Shown: positions 45,250-54,037 of the stretch, one piece after another | How the letters are laid out: the number at the start of each line of letters is the position of its first letter | How positions within the stretch are numbered: the stretch's first letter is position 1 | DNA from: CAVTLG01 sp963735495 | Lineage (GTDB): Bacteria; Chloroflexota; Ktedonobacteria; Ktedonobacterales; Ktedonobacteraceae | DNA length: 64,000 bases | Assembly: GCA_963735495.1 (NCBI GenBank) | Contig: CAVTLG010000002.1 | Span: 1,612,001-1,676,000 of the forward strand | Direction of reading: 5' to 3' | Made by a program: the position numbers and the translations under genes | Notes under the pieces: model-generated | Told to the model about the DNA's origin: nothing | Database searches by the model: none | The model's input: the letters and a program-made list of their open reading frames with translations, nothing else

Positions 45250-47040
45250 CTAGGGACGATGGTTCTTCTTCAGTTTGTTTATGGGACGAGTCGGCATATA
45301 AACCGTTTTTTGCGTTGTGGCTCTTTTCCCGTTTTTTATACCATTTGGTACTGTAAGCATTGTCTTCTTAAACTGTGGACGACCAGAAAGAGCGTCAAAG
45401 AACTCCCCAGGAGCACGCGCAATCGTAGATGCTGCATTACCAATCGCCCAGCCAACTGGCGGCACCGTTGCACGAACAGCCCGACCTCCGAGACGGCCCG
45501 CAAGAGATGATGTCCTTTGTATGGGCGTTCGTGAAGGAGTCCCGCCCCCTGCCGTTCTGGTCCTAGCAGATTGACCGAGAGGTAAGTTACGTGCTCCATA
45601 GCGAAGGATTGAGCGCCCCGTAAATGCCATAGTACCAAGCGTCAACGCTGCTAAAGGAATTGCCATACCGCCAAGAGCGGCACGCGAGGCCACAAAAATG
45701 AGGCTTAGGGCCAGAAACATGATGCCGAGCACAATCAAAAATTGCATGACACCATAGTTAAGTGGACTCCCTGTCAACGTGCTGACTACATCACCGCCCA
45801 GGTCTAATATCGCGTTTTGGGCAGGCTGAAGGAGCGCGAATATAATCAGCCCTTGAAAGCCAGCCCGTGCGATGCCTTGTGTTTCTCGCAAACTCATTGA
45901 AAACGCCCACAGGGGAGCGAAACCGATAAGTATATAGAGCATCACAAAGCGTACAGCTTCCTCTAGCACAAGGCCAATCGCCATGATGATATCTAAAGCT
46001 TGTAAAACGGTCACAATGATGTTATCTGAACTGCTCTGCGTGAGTTTGGTGAAGAGATCACTTACGAATATCGTAGAGAGAGCGTTAGATGTATCGATAG
46101 TTAATCTGGCAACTTCAAGCGACCCATACGCCGCGAGAACGCCAAAGAGGATTCGCGGCAAGAGTTCAACGACGTTCGCATAAGAAAGCCAGTTTGTTGT
46201 ACGTACCATAGAGCGCAGAGACGCCCAGGCAAGCGCGACGACAAGCCATAGAGTCACAATCCCCATGGAGATAGTCCAGAACTTCAAGAGTACCGGATTG
46301 TTATAGGTCATACTCGCGGGAGTGGTCCAGAGAAACGAGCCTACTTGTCCGTTTACTTGCTGAAATGCGGTTTGAAGAGGTTGTGCAAGCACCCCTTTGA
46401 ACATCCCATTAATGAGATCACAGATTTGAATGACGGGATGAGCAACAACCCAGTTACCCAGGTCCCATACACAATTGCCTGTAATGGTGCTGCTCGTTTG
46501 TGTGGACGTGGACGCAAGAGACGGAGCCTTGAGCGCTTCTATCTCGTCAGTGGTCAGTGGTCCAACACATTCTACATACGTTCCATAGGGCTTTTTGAGC
46601 AAGTCTTGCGGCCACCCCAGAGATTTAAAAATCGTCTGCATGGAGAGCGTACAGGTTGCCGTTTTCCAGGTAGAGGACCACGTATCCATACAGAGAAGGG
46701 CATAACCGAGATTACGATACTTGCTTGTGAGCTGTGGTCCCAGACTCGGCCAGAGCACCGAAAAGGCAGTTGGAGGATTAACCGCGAACTGACATCCAGA
46801 GGGAGCGGCAGCAATCCCAGCCGGAGGAGTCGGTGTGATGATAACCGGCCCATCTCCCGGTACCTGGACATGAACACCTCCTGATCCCTCAACGTCAGAT
46901 GTAGCAGACGACGAAGACAGAGCACTTGTATGAGCGGTAGGCGATGATTGAGAAAAGACCGCCAGCGCTACAAGTGCTAAGGGAAGCAGAAGGACAACAA
47001 AGACACATAAAATGAATTTCTTTGATGCAGTGTGAAACAC
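45250..47040 (-). CDS. VirB6/TrbL-like polytopic membrane protein
   Basis: 596 residues from GTG 47,040, which has AGAGGG 4 bases upstream; an ATG frame begins 9 codons earlier. A signal-like helix at the start, a long outer region of about 200 residues with several Cys, then six to seven helices between about 230 and 480. A basic cytoplasmic tail is rich in Arg/Pro (RTRTAGGGTPSRTPIQR). This is the plan of VirB6/TrbL-type inner-membrane channel proteins of Gram-positive-type systems. It heads the transfer operon. Confidence 0.72.
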   Translation of the reverse strand: MFHTASKKFILCVFVVLLLPLALVALAVFSQSSPTAHTSALSSSSATSDVEGSGGVHVQVPGDGPVIITPTPPAGIAAAPSGCQFAVNPPTAFSVLWPSLGPQLTSKYRNLGYALLCMDTWSSTWKTATCTLSMQTIFKSLGWPQDLLKKPYGTYVECVGPLTTDEIEALKAPSLASTSTQTSSTITGNCVWDLGNWVVAHPVIQICDLINGMFKGVLAQPLQTAFQQVNGQVGSFLWTTPASMTYNNPVLLKFWTISMGIVTLWLVVALAWASLRSMVRTTNWLSYANVVELLPRILFGVLAAYGSLEVARLTIDTSNALSTIFVSDLFTKLTQSSSDNIIVTVLQALDIIMAIGLVLEEAVRFVMLYILIGFAPLWAFSMSLRETQGIARAGFQGLIIFALLQPAQNAILDLGGDVVSTLTGSPLNYGVMQFLIVLGIMFLALSLIFVASRAALGGMAIPLAALTLGTMAFTGRSILRYGARNLPLGQSARTRTAGGGTPSRTPIQRTSSLAGRLGGRAVRATVPPVGWAIGNAASTIARAPGEFFDALSGRPQFKKTMLTVPNGIKNGKRATTQKTVYMPTRPINKLKKNHRP

Positions 47041-47305
47041 AATTCCCTCTTTTCTAAGTAGAAACAACTGGAAACTTTTTAGGAGGACTCATAGCATTTT
47101 AAGGGTGCAGTACTTGTATAACGAACAAAGCTAGTAAGTATAACAAAAGAAAGTTTAACTCGTTGCTTTTAAGGTATGGATGGAAAATGATTATGGCAAT
47201 GATGCGAATGGATATTCCTACAAAGTGGAATGTCAGGAAGAAATAGAAAACAGAGAAAGGCATTCTACCAGGAAGGAATCTTTAGAGGCTAAGGAGAGGA
47301 AAATG

Positions 47306-47473
47306 CTATCCATGAAAAAGGAATATAAGAACCTCAAGGATTAAACCTATTGCCAGAATTCCAATTATAAAGCGAAAAAAGCATAGTACTAAGCCTGAAG
47401 CGGCTCTGAGTACAGCCACGCTAACGATAATAAGGAGAACAATCCCTATTGCTTGCGCTACGAACTGAAGCAT
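47306..47473 (-). CDS. Small two-helix membrane protein
   Basis: 55 residues in a frame too short for many gene finders. ATG at 47,473 has AGGGG 11 bases upstream. Almost the whole chain is hydrophobic: helix one from about 5-25 (AIGIVLLIIVSVAVLRAASG), helix two about 30-52. It lies upstream of the VirB6-like gene on the same strand and may be another channel subunit or pilin. No family can be named. The 265 bases between it and the next gene hold nothing else. Confidence 0.5.
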   Translation of the reverse strand: MLQFVAQAIGIVLLIIVSVAVLRAASGLVLCFFRFIIGILAIGLILEVLIFLFHG

Positions 47474-47620
47474 ATATACAAATTCCCCTTTTTCTTTCGT
47501 GTTTTTCTTCTCGTATAACTATACTCAATATTTTCTCTTTAAGCAAGATGTAGAAGCAAAAATGGCAAAACTTGCCATTTTTTAACCATCAGGCGCAAAG
47601 AAAAAAATCTTGTGAGCGCC

Positions 47621-47672
47621 GTATATGTCTAGGTGGAGATCGAGCAGCGCGAGATACGACCTAGACATATAC
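47621..47672. repeat. 14-bp inverted repeat
   Basis: GTATATGTCTAGGT and ACCTAGACATATAC are perfect arms around a 24-base GC-rich loop. There is no T tract, so it is not a simple terminator. It may be a transfer-origin or regulatory dyad in the gene-free stretch 47,474-47,889. Confidence 0.7.
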
Positions 47673-47723
47673 AAGCCACAAGGTACAATAAAAATAGCCT
47701 GATTGATAAAATATTATAGATGA

Positions 47724-48790
47724 GGGAGCCACCAGGAGCCAGAAAAGACCAGGGAGCCACCAGGAGCCAGCGCTACTAGTGGGAGCCACTACCATATCCA
47801 CCAACATACCACCGTACCACCGTTGCACGTGTTTCACTCATCAATAAAACTAGGGAGAAGTGTATGGAAACATCTTCCTATTTACATTATCAGGAAAGAC
47901 GTATCATGGTACAGAACATAGTGATTGCGATCAGAAGAAGATCTGCCATCCCCATACCAAAGCTCAAGAAAGGGTTCACGTTCGTATAGAAATACCAGTA
48001 GGTAAAACAGGTCAGTACCACCTCCACCACGACAAACGCAGCTCCCATTGCGATATTGTACCAGCCTGCCCACCATCTTCCTTGCTCTTCTTGCAGTTCC
48101 TTCTTGAAATTTGCATCGTGATTACTATAGCCCCAACGTGCCGCAATATCCTTCATACTTTTACGGATATCTTTTCTTAATACCATATTTGCGTGTTTGA
48201 CATGCAAGGAAAGACACGTAATGAAAAATGGAATCAATGCTAAAACGAATACTGATACTCGTAACCCTACTAGCTCTGCATATCCGGTTGGTCCCACTAT
48301 AGCGGTAAAAAAGATGATCCATATTTGCAATCTGGAGTCCATTATCGCTTGCTCTTGCGTTGCGAGTCGGTCATAATCATGCAAGGCAAACGTAAAACGC
48401 CGCTCTTCGGCAAGCTTTTCTATCTCCTCTTGTTGCACTACTAAAACTCCCTTCTCTTTCTCATATGCTTCTGGCTGTTACAAACGCCCTCATCTGGGAG
48501 CCAGTACCAGCGCCATGCTAGGGAGCCACCGGGAGCCAGTACCAGCGCCACACCAGGGAACCACCGAAAAGAGGCAAGCAATCGCCAGGTGCTCAAGACG
48601 ATTACCCGCCTTTCCGACCTGTAGAGCATTCCCAAACAAGAACAGATTCAGGAGATACCAACCACAGGCAACAAGGAACCAACCACAGACAGCCTGTTCC
48701 CTCTTGTCTGCTGTTCGCTTTCAACTCATCTTCCCAGGAGCTACGACCGGGAGCCAGCGCCACACCAGGGAGCCAGAAGAGACCAGGGAA
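47724..48790. repeat. Cluster of GGGAGCCA-type short repeats
   Basis: GGGAGCCA or AGGAGCCA occurs at 47,724, 47,734, 47,752, 47,762, 47,781, 48,496, 48,521, 48,531, about 48,749 and about 48,768, often followed by CCACCAGG or GTACCAGCGCCA. The copies lie in non-coding DNA on both sides of the membrane-protein gene. They resemble iterons or partition sites. The region 48,439-49,043 contains no supported gene; a 159-codon frame there is translated repeat. Confidence 0.75.
47890..48438 (-). CDS. Four-helix membrane protein, function unknown
   Basis: 182 residues. A charged N-terminal helix (about 1-35), two close transmembrane helices at about 40-58 and 62-82, a cytoplasmic stretch rich in Lys/Asp (about 85-122), then two helices at about 125-148 and 157-178. 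The layout is reminiscent of S-4TM/SLATT-like membrane proteins linked to defence or entry exclusion, but no diagnostic motif is present. It stands alone between two clusters of short repeats. Exclusion of a second element copy is one possible role and is only a guess. Confidence 0.6.
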   Translation of the reverse strand: MQQEEIEKLAEERRFTFALHDYDRLATQEQAIMDSRLQIWIIFFTAIVGPTGYAELVGLRVSVFVLALIPFFITCLSLHVKHANMVLRKDIRKSMKDIAARWGYSNHDANFKKELQEEQGRWWAGWYNIAMGAAFVVVEVVLTCFTYWYFYTNVNPFLSFGMGMADLLLIAITMFCTMIRLS

Positions 48791-49043
48791 CAAACAACCC
48801 AGCCTGTTCCCTCTACGAAGTTTCATCTTTCTTGTAGCTTGACAGCGAGGAAGAACGAAAGAAAGGGGGAGCGACGAAAAACATTCTCAATGATGTGTTT
48901 CACAGAACTGCACCTGCACCTCCATCTGAAGGAAGAAAAATGTCTTTCGTTGCTCCTCGCTATCAAGCCACATATTTTCTTTAATCAGTCATAGTGTGAC
49001 ATATTTTATATTTTACCCTTCTATAGGTGAAATGCTGTTTTTG

Positions 49044-49487
49044 CTATCCTCCTATCTCGAAATGTCTTAATCTAAATGCTGGCAAAGAGAGGGAATCGGG
49101 TTCAAAAAGTGTTCTATGACTTCTATAGAAGAGCTTCTTTTCTCTTCGGAATTTCCAATTCCATCTCCATGCAGCTATTCTGGCAAGAGCTTCAAATTTT
49201 TTATCACAAGAGCGGACCAATGAATCAAAGAGCCGTGGTTTCCCTATACTTCTTCTATAGGCGATAGACGTTGCTCGCTGATTTCTCGCAATTTGTTGAT
49301 AGTCCAGTACATACATCCTGAGATAGTAGTGCCACATGAAAGGCGTTACATATTGAGTATCAACGGTGATTGCAGCTTGAGAGGTTTGGTACTTCGTACG
49401 TTCACGCTGTAACTCAATATGTGAGTCGCTAAAATGAAGAGTGACACCGTATTTTTTCCCTAGTCTCGTAACATCTTCCTTTATCAT
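49044..49487 (-). CDS. Basic protein, last gene of the HTH operon
   Basis: 147 residues from ATG 49,487; a frame 16 codons longer overlaps the preceding gene. It is very rich in Arg and Tyr with YLRMYVLDYQQIARNQRATS in the middle and WRWNWKFRREKKLFYRSHR near the end. Predicted to be nucleic-acid binding from charge only. It begins 5 bases after the preceding stop, so it belongs to the operon starting at 51,580. No family is recognised. Confidence 0.55.
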   Translation of the reverse strand: MIKEDVTRLGKKYGVTLHFSDSHIELQRERTKYQTSQAAITVDTQYVTPFMWHYYLRMYVLDYQQIARNQRATSIAYRRSIGKPRLFDSLVRSCDKKFEALARIAAWRWNWKFRREKKLFYRSHRTLFEPDSLSLPAFRLRHFEIGG

Positions 49488-49491
49488 TCGT

Positions 49492-50022
49492 CTAGGTTCC
49501 TTCCTCTCTATCCCACTGTTTGAGCGTTTCATCAATCAATCTCTGTGCAGTGCGGATAGATTTATAAAAGCCTCTTGTTCTTGTATTTCTTTCGAGATAT
49601 CTCTTTGCTCGCTTGAGCGCATGCTGTGCTTGTGTTAATCTCTGAACAATAGCTTCACTTTTCCCTAGCACATTGCATGCTTGAATATAGTTCTGTAAAT
49701 GCTCAATGGTACTCTGTAGCTGTCCCGTGTTCACATCGCGCAGGCTATGTTCATCGAAAAAGAGGCTCACTTTCTGGATATCTTGTGCTAACTCAAGTGA
49801 TTGCAAAGTAAAAGAGAATCCTCCGACATTCTTTCTCGTGTAGGTTCCCCCGCTGAGTCTGGATAGGGACGCAAGTAAGGCATCAATCATCGCTGGTTTT
49901 CCTCTCCCGAATGCGTCAATCAAACGCACCTCTTGCAAATGGCAGTGACTCTCTGCACTCAATTGATCAAGGGAAATGATATGACGCTCTCGTATCTCTT
50001 GAAACGTTGGTCGGGTATCCAT
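49492..50022 (-). CDS. HTH-like protein, third tandem paralogue, with extra C-terminal domain
   Basis: 176 residues. Residues 6-75 (TFQEIRERHIISLDQLSAES, then AMIDALLASLSRLSGGTYT) align in length and pattern with the two small proteins encoded just upstream, suggesting gene duplication. Residues 80-176 add a helical domain (LQSLELAQDIQKVSLFFDEH, ALKRAKRYLERNTRTRGFY) with basic patches. It starts 3 bases after the preceding stop. A regulatory or phage-repressor-like role is possible; nothing specific can be assigned. Confidence 0.6.
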   Translation of the reverse strand: MDTRPTFQEIRERHIISLDQLSAESHCHLQEVRLIDAFGRGKPAMIDALLASLSRLSGGTYTRKNVGGFSFTLQSLELAQDIQKVSLFFDEHSLRDVNTGQLQSTIEHLQNYIQACNVLGKSEAIVQRLTQAQHALKRAKRYLERNTRTRGFYKSIRTAQRLIDETLKQWDREEGT

Positions 50023-50025
50023 GGC

Positions 50026-50256
50026 TTATTGCTCCTCTTCGAGAACCACGTCCACCATGTCCAGCGTGAAATCCCATCCGTTGTTGAGCAGGCTTGAGAG
50101 ACCAGCAAGGACTTTCTCCGCTTCTGAACGCTTCACTGGCAATCCTCGCAGCATAAAATACACCGTGCGTTCCCCTACCCCGGCCTTTTTTGCGAGCACG
50201 GGTATCTCAAAAGGATGTTGTACGCTCAGTTGGGAAAAGGTGGGATTACTGCTCAT
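50026..50256 (-). CDS. Small HTH-like protein, second tandem paralogue
   Basis: 76 residues from ATG 50,256, which overlaps the preceding stop as ATGA. Pattern: TFSQLSVQHPFEIPVLAKKA, then GVGERTVYFMLRGLPVKRSEAEKVLAGLSSLL. It resembles a Cro/C1-like helix-turn-helix with VLAKKAGVGERTVYFML as the recognition part. It is related to the upstream protein and to the first 75 residues of the downstream one. Confidence 0.65.
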   Translation of the reverse strand: MSSNPTFSQLSVQHPFEIPVLAKKAGVGERTVYFMLRGLPVKRSEAEKVLAGLSSLLNNGWDFTLDMVDVVLEEEQ

Positions 50257-50489
50257 ATCCCTTCTTCCTTTTTGATACTTACCCATATATCATCAAGGGT
50301 GTATGTTTGGTTGACGAGTCGAGAGAATGCATTGAGTATCTTCAACGCTGTTTGCCTCTCTACTGGAACGCCGATTTCCAGCAAATATTCCTCTCGCAGT
50401 GGTACCCCGGCCTGCTCTGCGACGACTTGCGATGAAATATCATGCTGGCATCGTAATTCCTTCAGGCTCCGTCTCTTCACATCACTCAT
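50253..50489 (-). CDS. Small HTH-like protein, first tandem paralogue
   Basis: 78 residues from ATG 50,489, four-base overlap (ATGA) with the methyltransferase stop. Pattern: SLKELRCQHDISSQVVAEQA, then GVPLREEYLLEIGVPVERQTALKILNAFSRLV. VVAEQAGVPLREEYLLE corresponds to the HTH in its neighbour. Tight overlaps on both sides imply strict co-translation with the methyltransferase. Confidence 0.65.
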   Translation of the reverse strand: MSDVKRRSLKELRCQHDISSQVVAEQAGVPLREEYLLEIGVPVERQTALKILNAFSRLVNQTYTLDDIWVSIKKEEGI

Positions 50490-51331
50490 GGTTGTTTCAC
50501 CCCCCACACGGTTAACCCAAAGGAGAGGCAGGTAAAAATTTGATCATACAGGTCTATGACCAGTTGCCCGTAGATATCGTCAAAAGCTTCTGATGAGATG
50601 AGTTTCGATGCGAGAAGGTACGGTTTGAGCTGAAGAAACGTGATTCTCATGTTTTCGCTGGATGGGTAGTACAAAGGCTCACCATAGGTTGCATCCAGAA
50701 TGAAGGGTCGTTTCTCAACCGCTTGAAATCCAGCGTTTTTGAGTAAGGGTCCGAGCATATGGGCAATGCCCAGCGAACGCCCATCTTTTGAAAACGTCCT
50801 TCCCTCTGCATGAAGGGCCTCAAAGAGACAGGCGCTTAATTGCTGCAAGGGAGTGCTATTAGAAATGCAGCCTTCAATTTCCGTCAGGCGCAGCAGACCG
50901 CCCGGCTTGAGCACGCGCAGACATTCAGCCAGGAGCAGAGGCCACGACATCGGAGAAAGAAAACTCTCAGCACAACGGGCGTTGATCAAATCAATGGAGG
51001 AATCCGCAAAATGGAGCGGTTGCGTGATGTCCATCACTTTGAAGGACGCGTTCCCTCGTTTCTGTGAACGAGCACGAGCTTGAGCATAGTCAATCATGGT
51101 CCGACTTTTATCGACGCCGATCACCTCAATTGCCGGATACGTAAAGGCCACATCAAGCGCCCAACTGCCAGGACCACAAGCCAGATCAACGAGGCTTCCA
51201 ATATGGGAGAGGTCCGGTTGTTCGGGAAAAATCCCGCCCATGGCTTGCGTAAAGAGCCGATCCTGCTCAATTAAGCGTGCCATTTCTGTAGGATCTTCTA
51301 TATTCATAGGGTAATGGTGATCTTTTGGCAT
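50486..51331 (-). CDS. Class I SAM-dependent methyltransferase of the HTH operon
   Basis: 281 residues, with AGGAAAGGA upstream of the ATG. Motif I is LVDLACGPG (about 47-55), motif II VIGVDKS (about 70-76), motif III-like DITQPLHFADSSIDLINARC, and motif post-I LLAECLRVLKPGGLLRL. It is closest to UbiE-like small-molecule methyltransferases rather than DNA methylases, since no DPPY or PC motif is present. It overlaps the first HTH gene by 4 bases. Its place in a regulator operon on a mobile element is unusual. Confidence 0.82.
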   Translation of the reverse strand: MPKDHHYPMNIEDPTEMARLIEQDRLFTQAMGGIFPEQPDLSHIGSLVDLACGPGSWALDVAFTYPAIEVIGVDKSRTMIDYAQARARSQKRGNASFKVMDITQPLHFADSSIDLINARCAESFLSPMSWPLLLAECLRVLKPGGLLRLTEIEGCISNSTPLQQLSACLFEALHAEGRTFSKDGRSLGIAHMLGPLLKNAGFQAVEKRPFILDATYGEPLYYPSSENMRITFLQLKPYLLASKLISSEAFDDIYGQLVIDLYDQIFTCLSFGLTVWGVKQP

Positions 51332-51355
51332 AAAGCAACTATCCTTTCCTCTTCG

Positions 51356-51580
51356 TTAGTGAACGATAGTGTTGTAAGTTTTACAGATCGTTTCTGTTGC
51401 GGCTTCTTCTCCGACTAGTGTCGCTAAATGAGAGCATTGCTGATCGAGAGTTTTGTACTGATTCGTGATTATTTTATGAGATGCCTTTTGAGCATACCCG
51501 TTAAAAAGCAACTGCATTGAGGCACAGGTTGCTTCTATTTCCTGCTTTAGTCTCGCTACCTGACTTTGGTCTTTTGTCAT
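51356..51580 (-). CDS. Small helical protein heading the methyltransferase-HTH operon
   Basis: 74 residues, helical, starting MTKDQSQVARLKQEIEATC. AGAAGGAA lies 8 bases upstream of the ATG. It is separated from the methyltransferase by 24 bases and shares its promoter region with the divergent Xre gene. No family is recognised. Confidence 0.6.
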   Translation of the reverse strand: MTKDQSQVARLKQEIEATCASMQLLFNGYAQKASHKIITNQYKTLDQQCSHLATLVGEEAATETICKTYNTIVH

Positions 51581-51712
51581 TATATTCGTTCCTTCTACTA
51601 AATGTGCTTAACATTCATCAGAGAATGTATTACTTTCTGAATTCACCAATGCCGTGTCTAAAAATGAACATGCCGTGCAAGAATAGCTTATCCTTTTTCT
51701 CTGCTCAGTGAC

Positions 51713-51763
51713 TATGTATGATTAAGCATACATGACTACTTTTTTACTTTTAAGCATGTATGC
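51713..51763. promoter_or_regulatory. Operator dyads between the Xre gene and the methyltransferase-HTH operon
   Basis: TGTATG-N6-CATACA at about 51,713-51,731 and GCATACATG (51,726-51,734) with its complement CATGTATGC (51,755-51,763) form overlapping dyads. They sit in the divergent promoter region and suit binding by the Xre protein encoded at 51,828. The rest of 51,581-51,827 shows no gene. Confidence 0.6.
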
Positions 51764-51827
51764 CTAATTTGAGTTACATAACCTTTCTGATAGGATGTAT
51801 GTGAAAATTTCTAAAGGATATGACTGA

Positions 51828-52052
51828 ATGCTACGCCTAAGAGTCAAAGAACTTGCAGAGCAACGCGGTTACAATATGTCTACGTTGTCTCGTGCGTCCG
51901 ATGTGAGCTTTACAACTATCAAACGCTATTTTCGGAAGCCATACTCTTACGCGAACACTGATACACTAGAAAAGATAGCGCTTATTCTTGGCGTGGAGAT
52001 CGGGGATTTAGTAGAACGCGTTCCCGATGCCGAAGATAGAAAACACAGCTAG
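51828..52052 (+). CDS. Xre/Cro-family repressor-like protein
   Basis: 74 residues. A complete HTH_3/HTH_26 fold: LRLRVKELAEQRGYNMSTLS, ASDVSFTTIKRYFRKP as recognition helix, and LEKIALILGVEIGDLVE. AAAGGA lies 9 bases before the ATG. It is divergent from the methyltransferase-HTH operon and probably controls both through the CATGTATGC dyads. It is a good candidate for the switch gene of the element. Confidence 0.85.
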   Translation: MLRLRVKELAEQRGYNMSTLSRASDVSFTTIKRYFRKPYSYANTDTLEKIALILGVEIGDLVERVPDAEDRKHS

Positions 52053-52394
52053 TGTATTGATACAATTGTCACAGAAAAAGATTCCCTCCTTGCGCTCATG
52101 CTTGTGTTTCTAACATTGTAAACTTCACTAGGGTTACTAGACAAGCTCCCACTCTTTATTACGCCTCTTGTATGGCTACTTATACGCTACTCTCAACATG
52201 AGAGCATTTAAGTGATATAATTTGTACAGAGCGTAAAGAGTTTTGAATATCTCTTATCACTCCCATAAAAGTTTAAAACAAGGACTTGAGCTTTTTACTT
52301 TGGTACTAAAATTTTTCCTCAGTGGACAACTAGGATACATCCCTGTAAGATCTTGAACCAGTGGGTTAAAATATTTGTAAGGTGGAGGAGTACA
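52053..52394. other. Intergenic region, nothing recognised
   Basis: 342 bases; it contains the leader and GGAGGAG site of the next gene but no other feature. Confidence 0.4.
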
Positions 52395-53609
52395 ATGCAA
52401 GCCCCTAATGTTACTAACTGTGGGAAACTTGTCATGAACGCAAGACTAGCAAAGGGCTGGTCGAGATCAGATTTAGCAAAAATGTATGGTCGTTTCTTTC
52501 GTGACGAAAGCATCAGCGAGGACACTGTCAGAATGTGGGAAGAATACAACAAAGTACCCAGCAAACCTAAACGGCGCTACGTTATAGCGCGTTTACTCGA
52601 CATTTCCCTAGTTTCATTTGGCTTAGAGCCTCTAGGAAATGCAGCAGCGTCGTTAACTTTAGGGAGTTTGGATAGTGACAAGGTAGATATTGTAGCAGCT
52701 AGGGAGAAGTTGCACCAGTACAAAAAACAAAACCATGCGTCCACCGTAGGCCATATGCTTGAGGATATTATAGGAAGCATATACGACATACACGATGAAG
52801 TCCCATACAGTACAGGTAATAGACAAGCTGAATTGCTTTGGCTCTTGTGCGATTACCAGCAGTTTATTGCTGGTCTGTTTAGGGACAATGCGCGTTATGA
52901 CGAAGCTCTTTTCTATCAGAATAGGGCGTATGCTGTAGCTAAGTCATTGACCAGCTCAACCAAAAACGCTGAAACAATTTCTCTCGTTCTCTGGCGTCGA
53001 GCACTCACGTATCACGAAATGGATAATTTACCAGCAGCAGTTAGCGATCTACGTAGAGCGTTGAGCTTTAAACCAGCCTCAACACACATACGAGGTGCTA
53101 TACATTCAGCATTAGGACATGTGTTAGCTCACTCTGCTACAGATCAAGACGAGCTGAGTAACGCTTTTGCAATGCTGGACACTGCGAGTAGTTTACTAGA
53201 TGCCAGCAAACACGAGCAAGATATCTACTTCGTTAAATTTAATGAGGAAGGGTATCACTTAAATAGAGCTTCATCATGGTTAGGTGCACCAAATAAAAAG
53301 TTAGTTTTTGCTGATAAGGGCTTTAGTGAGTTAGCCCTTATACCTGCTGCTATGAACAGGAAAAGACGTTATGCTTACAGTACATACTTGCAAGCAAAAG
53401 GATGGTATGTAGAGGGAGAGTACCCAACGGCAGCACAATTAGCTTTAGATGCGCTAACTGTTGCAAGTGATATTAAGTCACAAGCAAATATTAACCGTAT
53501 TGAGACTCTTTATAAACAGTTGAGGTCAACCAAATACGGTAATGCTCCAGACGTAGCAACGTTGGGGGTTGAGCTTATGAGAACACAAAACCCTAACGTT
53601 TTTCAGTAG
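52395..53609 (+). CDS. HTH-TPR regulator
   Basis: 404 residues from ATG 52,395, which has GGAGGAG upstream; a frame 14 codons longer is unsupported. The N-terminal HTH covers about 10-65 (LVMNARLAKGWSRSDLAKMYGR, DTVRMWEEY). About 110 onwards are TPR-like helical repeats (WLLCDYQQFIAGLFRDNARY, AALTYHEMDNLPAAVSDLRR, YLQAKGWYVEGEYPTAAQLA). This plan is that of peptide- or metabolite-responsive regulators in multicellular bacteria and of ICE regulators of the Rgg/ImmR sort. It may sense a signal and control element genes. Confidence 0.72.
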   Translation: MQAPNVTNCGKLVMNARLAKGWSRSDLAKMYGRFFRDESISEDTVRMWEEYNKVPSKPKRRYVIARLLDISLVSFGLEPLGNAAASLTLGSLDSDKVDIVAAREKLHQYKKQNHASTVGHMLEDIIGSIYDIHDEVPYSTGNRQAELLWLLCDYQQFIAGLFRDNARYDEALFYQNRAYAVAKSLTSSTKNAETISLVLWRRALTYHEMDNLPAAVSDLRRALSFKPASTHIRGAIHSALGHVLAHSATDQDELSNAFAMLDTASSLLDASKHEQDIYFVKFNEEGYHLNRASSWLGAPNKKLVFADKGFSELALIPAAMNRKRRYAYSTYLQAKGWYVEGEYPTAAQLALDALTVASDIKSQANINRIETLYKQLRSTKYGNAPDVATLGVELMRTQNPNVFQ

Positions 53610-53752
53610 ACTATCATGTAAAAATTGATTTTCAATGACCTTACTTTTAATGTGAGGTCATTTCTTTTTGGTAAATAACGCATAATATATTACTTATTAA
53701 TGATCATACTGGTTTTGTGCTTCTAAGCCAAGGGCGTAGGAAAAGGATAAAC

Positions 53753-54037
53753 ATGTTGAAAATGATGCTTGTCACCTGTAGTAAGCGGGAGCTTCAGACG
53801 ATTGTAGAGGAGTACGGAGACTGGGATGATGAAGGGCTAACGGTCCAGTTGTATGGCCTCACAGAAAAAGCCGAGAATGGTTTTATCTTCATGGAATGGT
53901 CGAAGCCAATCCCTGAGCGATTCTATACAACACTCAAGGAAGATGGAGACATCATCGATTACGTGGTCTATGATGCCATCTCATTGGCAACCCCTATGTT
54001 CAGCGAGAGAAACGGCAATTTCGACCCATTTTTTTAG
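53753..54037 (+). CDS. Small acidic protein, function unknown
   Basis: 94 residues from ATG 53,753 (AAAAGGA 6 bases upstream). Alternating strands and acidic loops (EEYGDWDDEGLTVQLYGL, FIFMEWSKPIPE, DYVVYDAISLAT). Strongly acidic, so a DNA-mimic or anti-defence role is conceivable, but nothing is recognised. No operon partner. Confidence 0.55.
   Translation: MLKMMLVTCSKRELQTIVEEYGDWDDEGLTVQLYGLTEKAENGFIFMEWSKPIPERFYTTLKEDGDIIDYVVYDAISLATPMFSERNGNFDPFF

Noticed and set aside
48515..48994. 159-codon plus-strand frame
   Set aside because: It is made from GGGAGCCA-type repeats, has no ribosome site and no protein-like composition.
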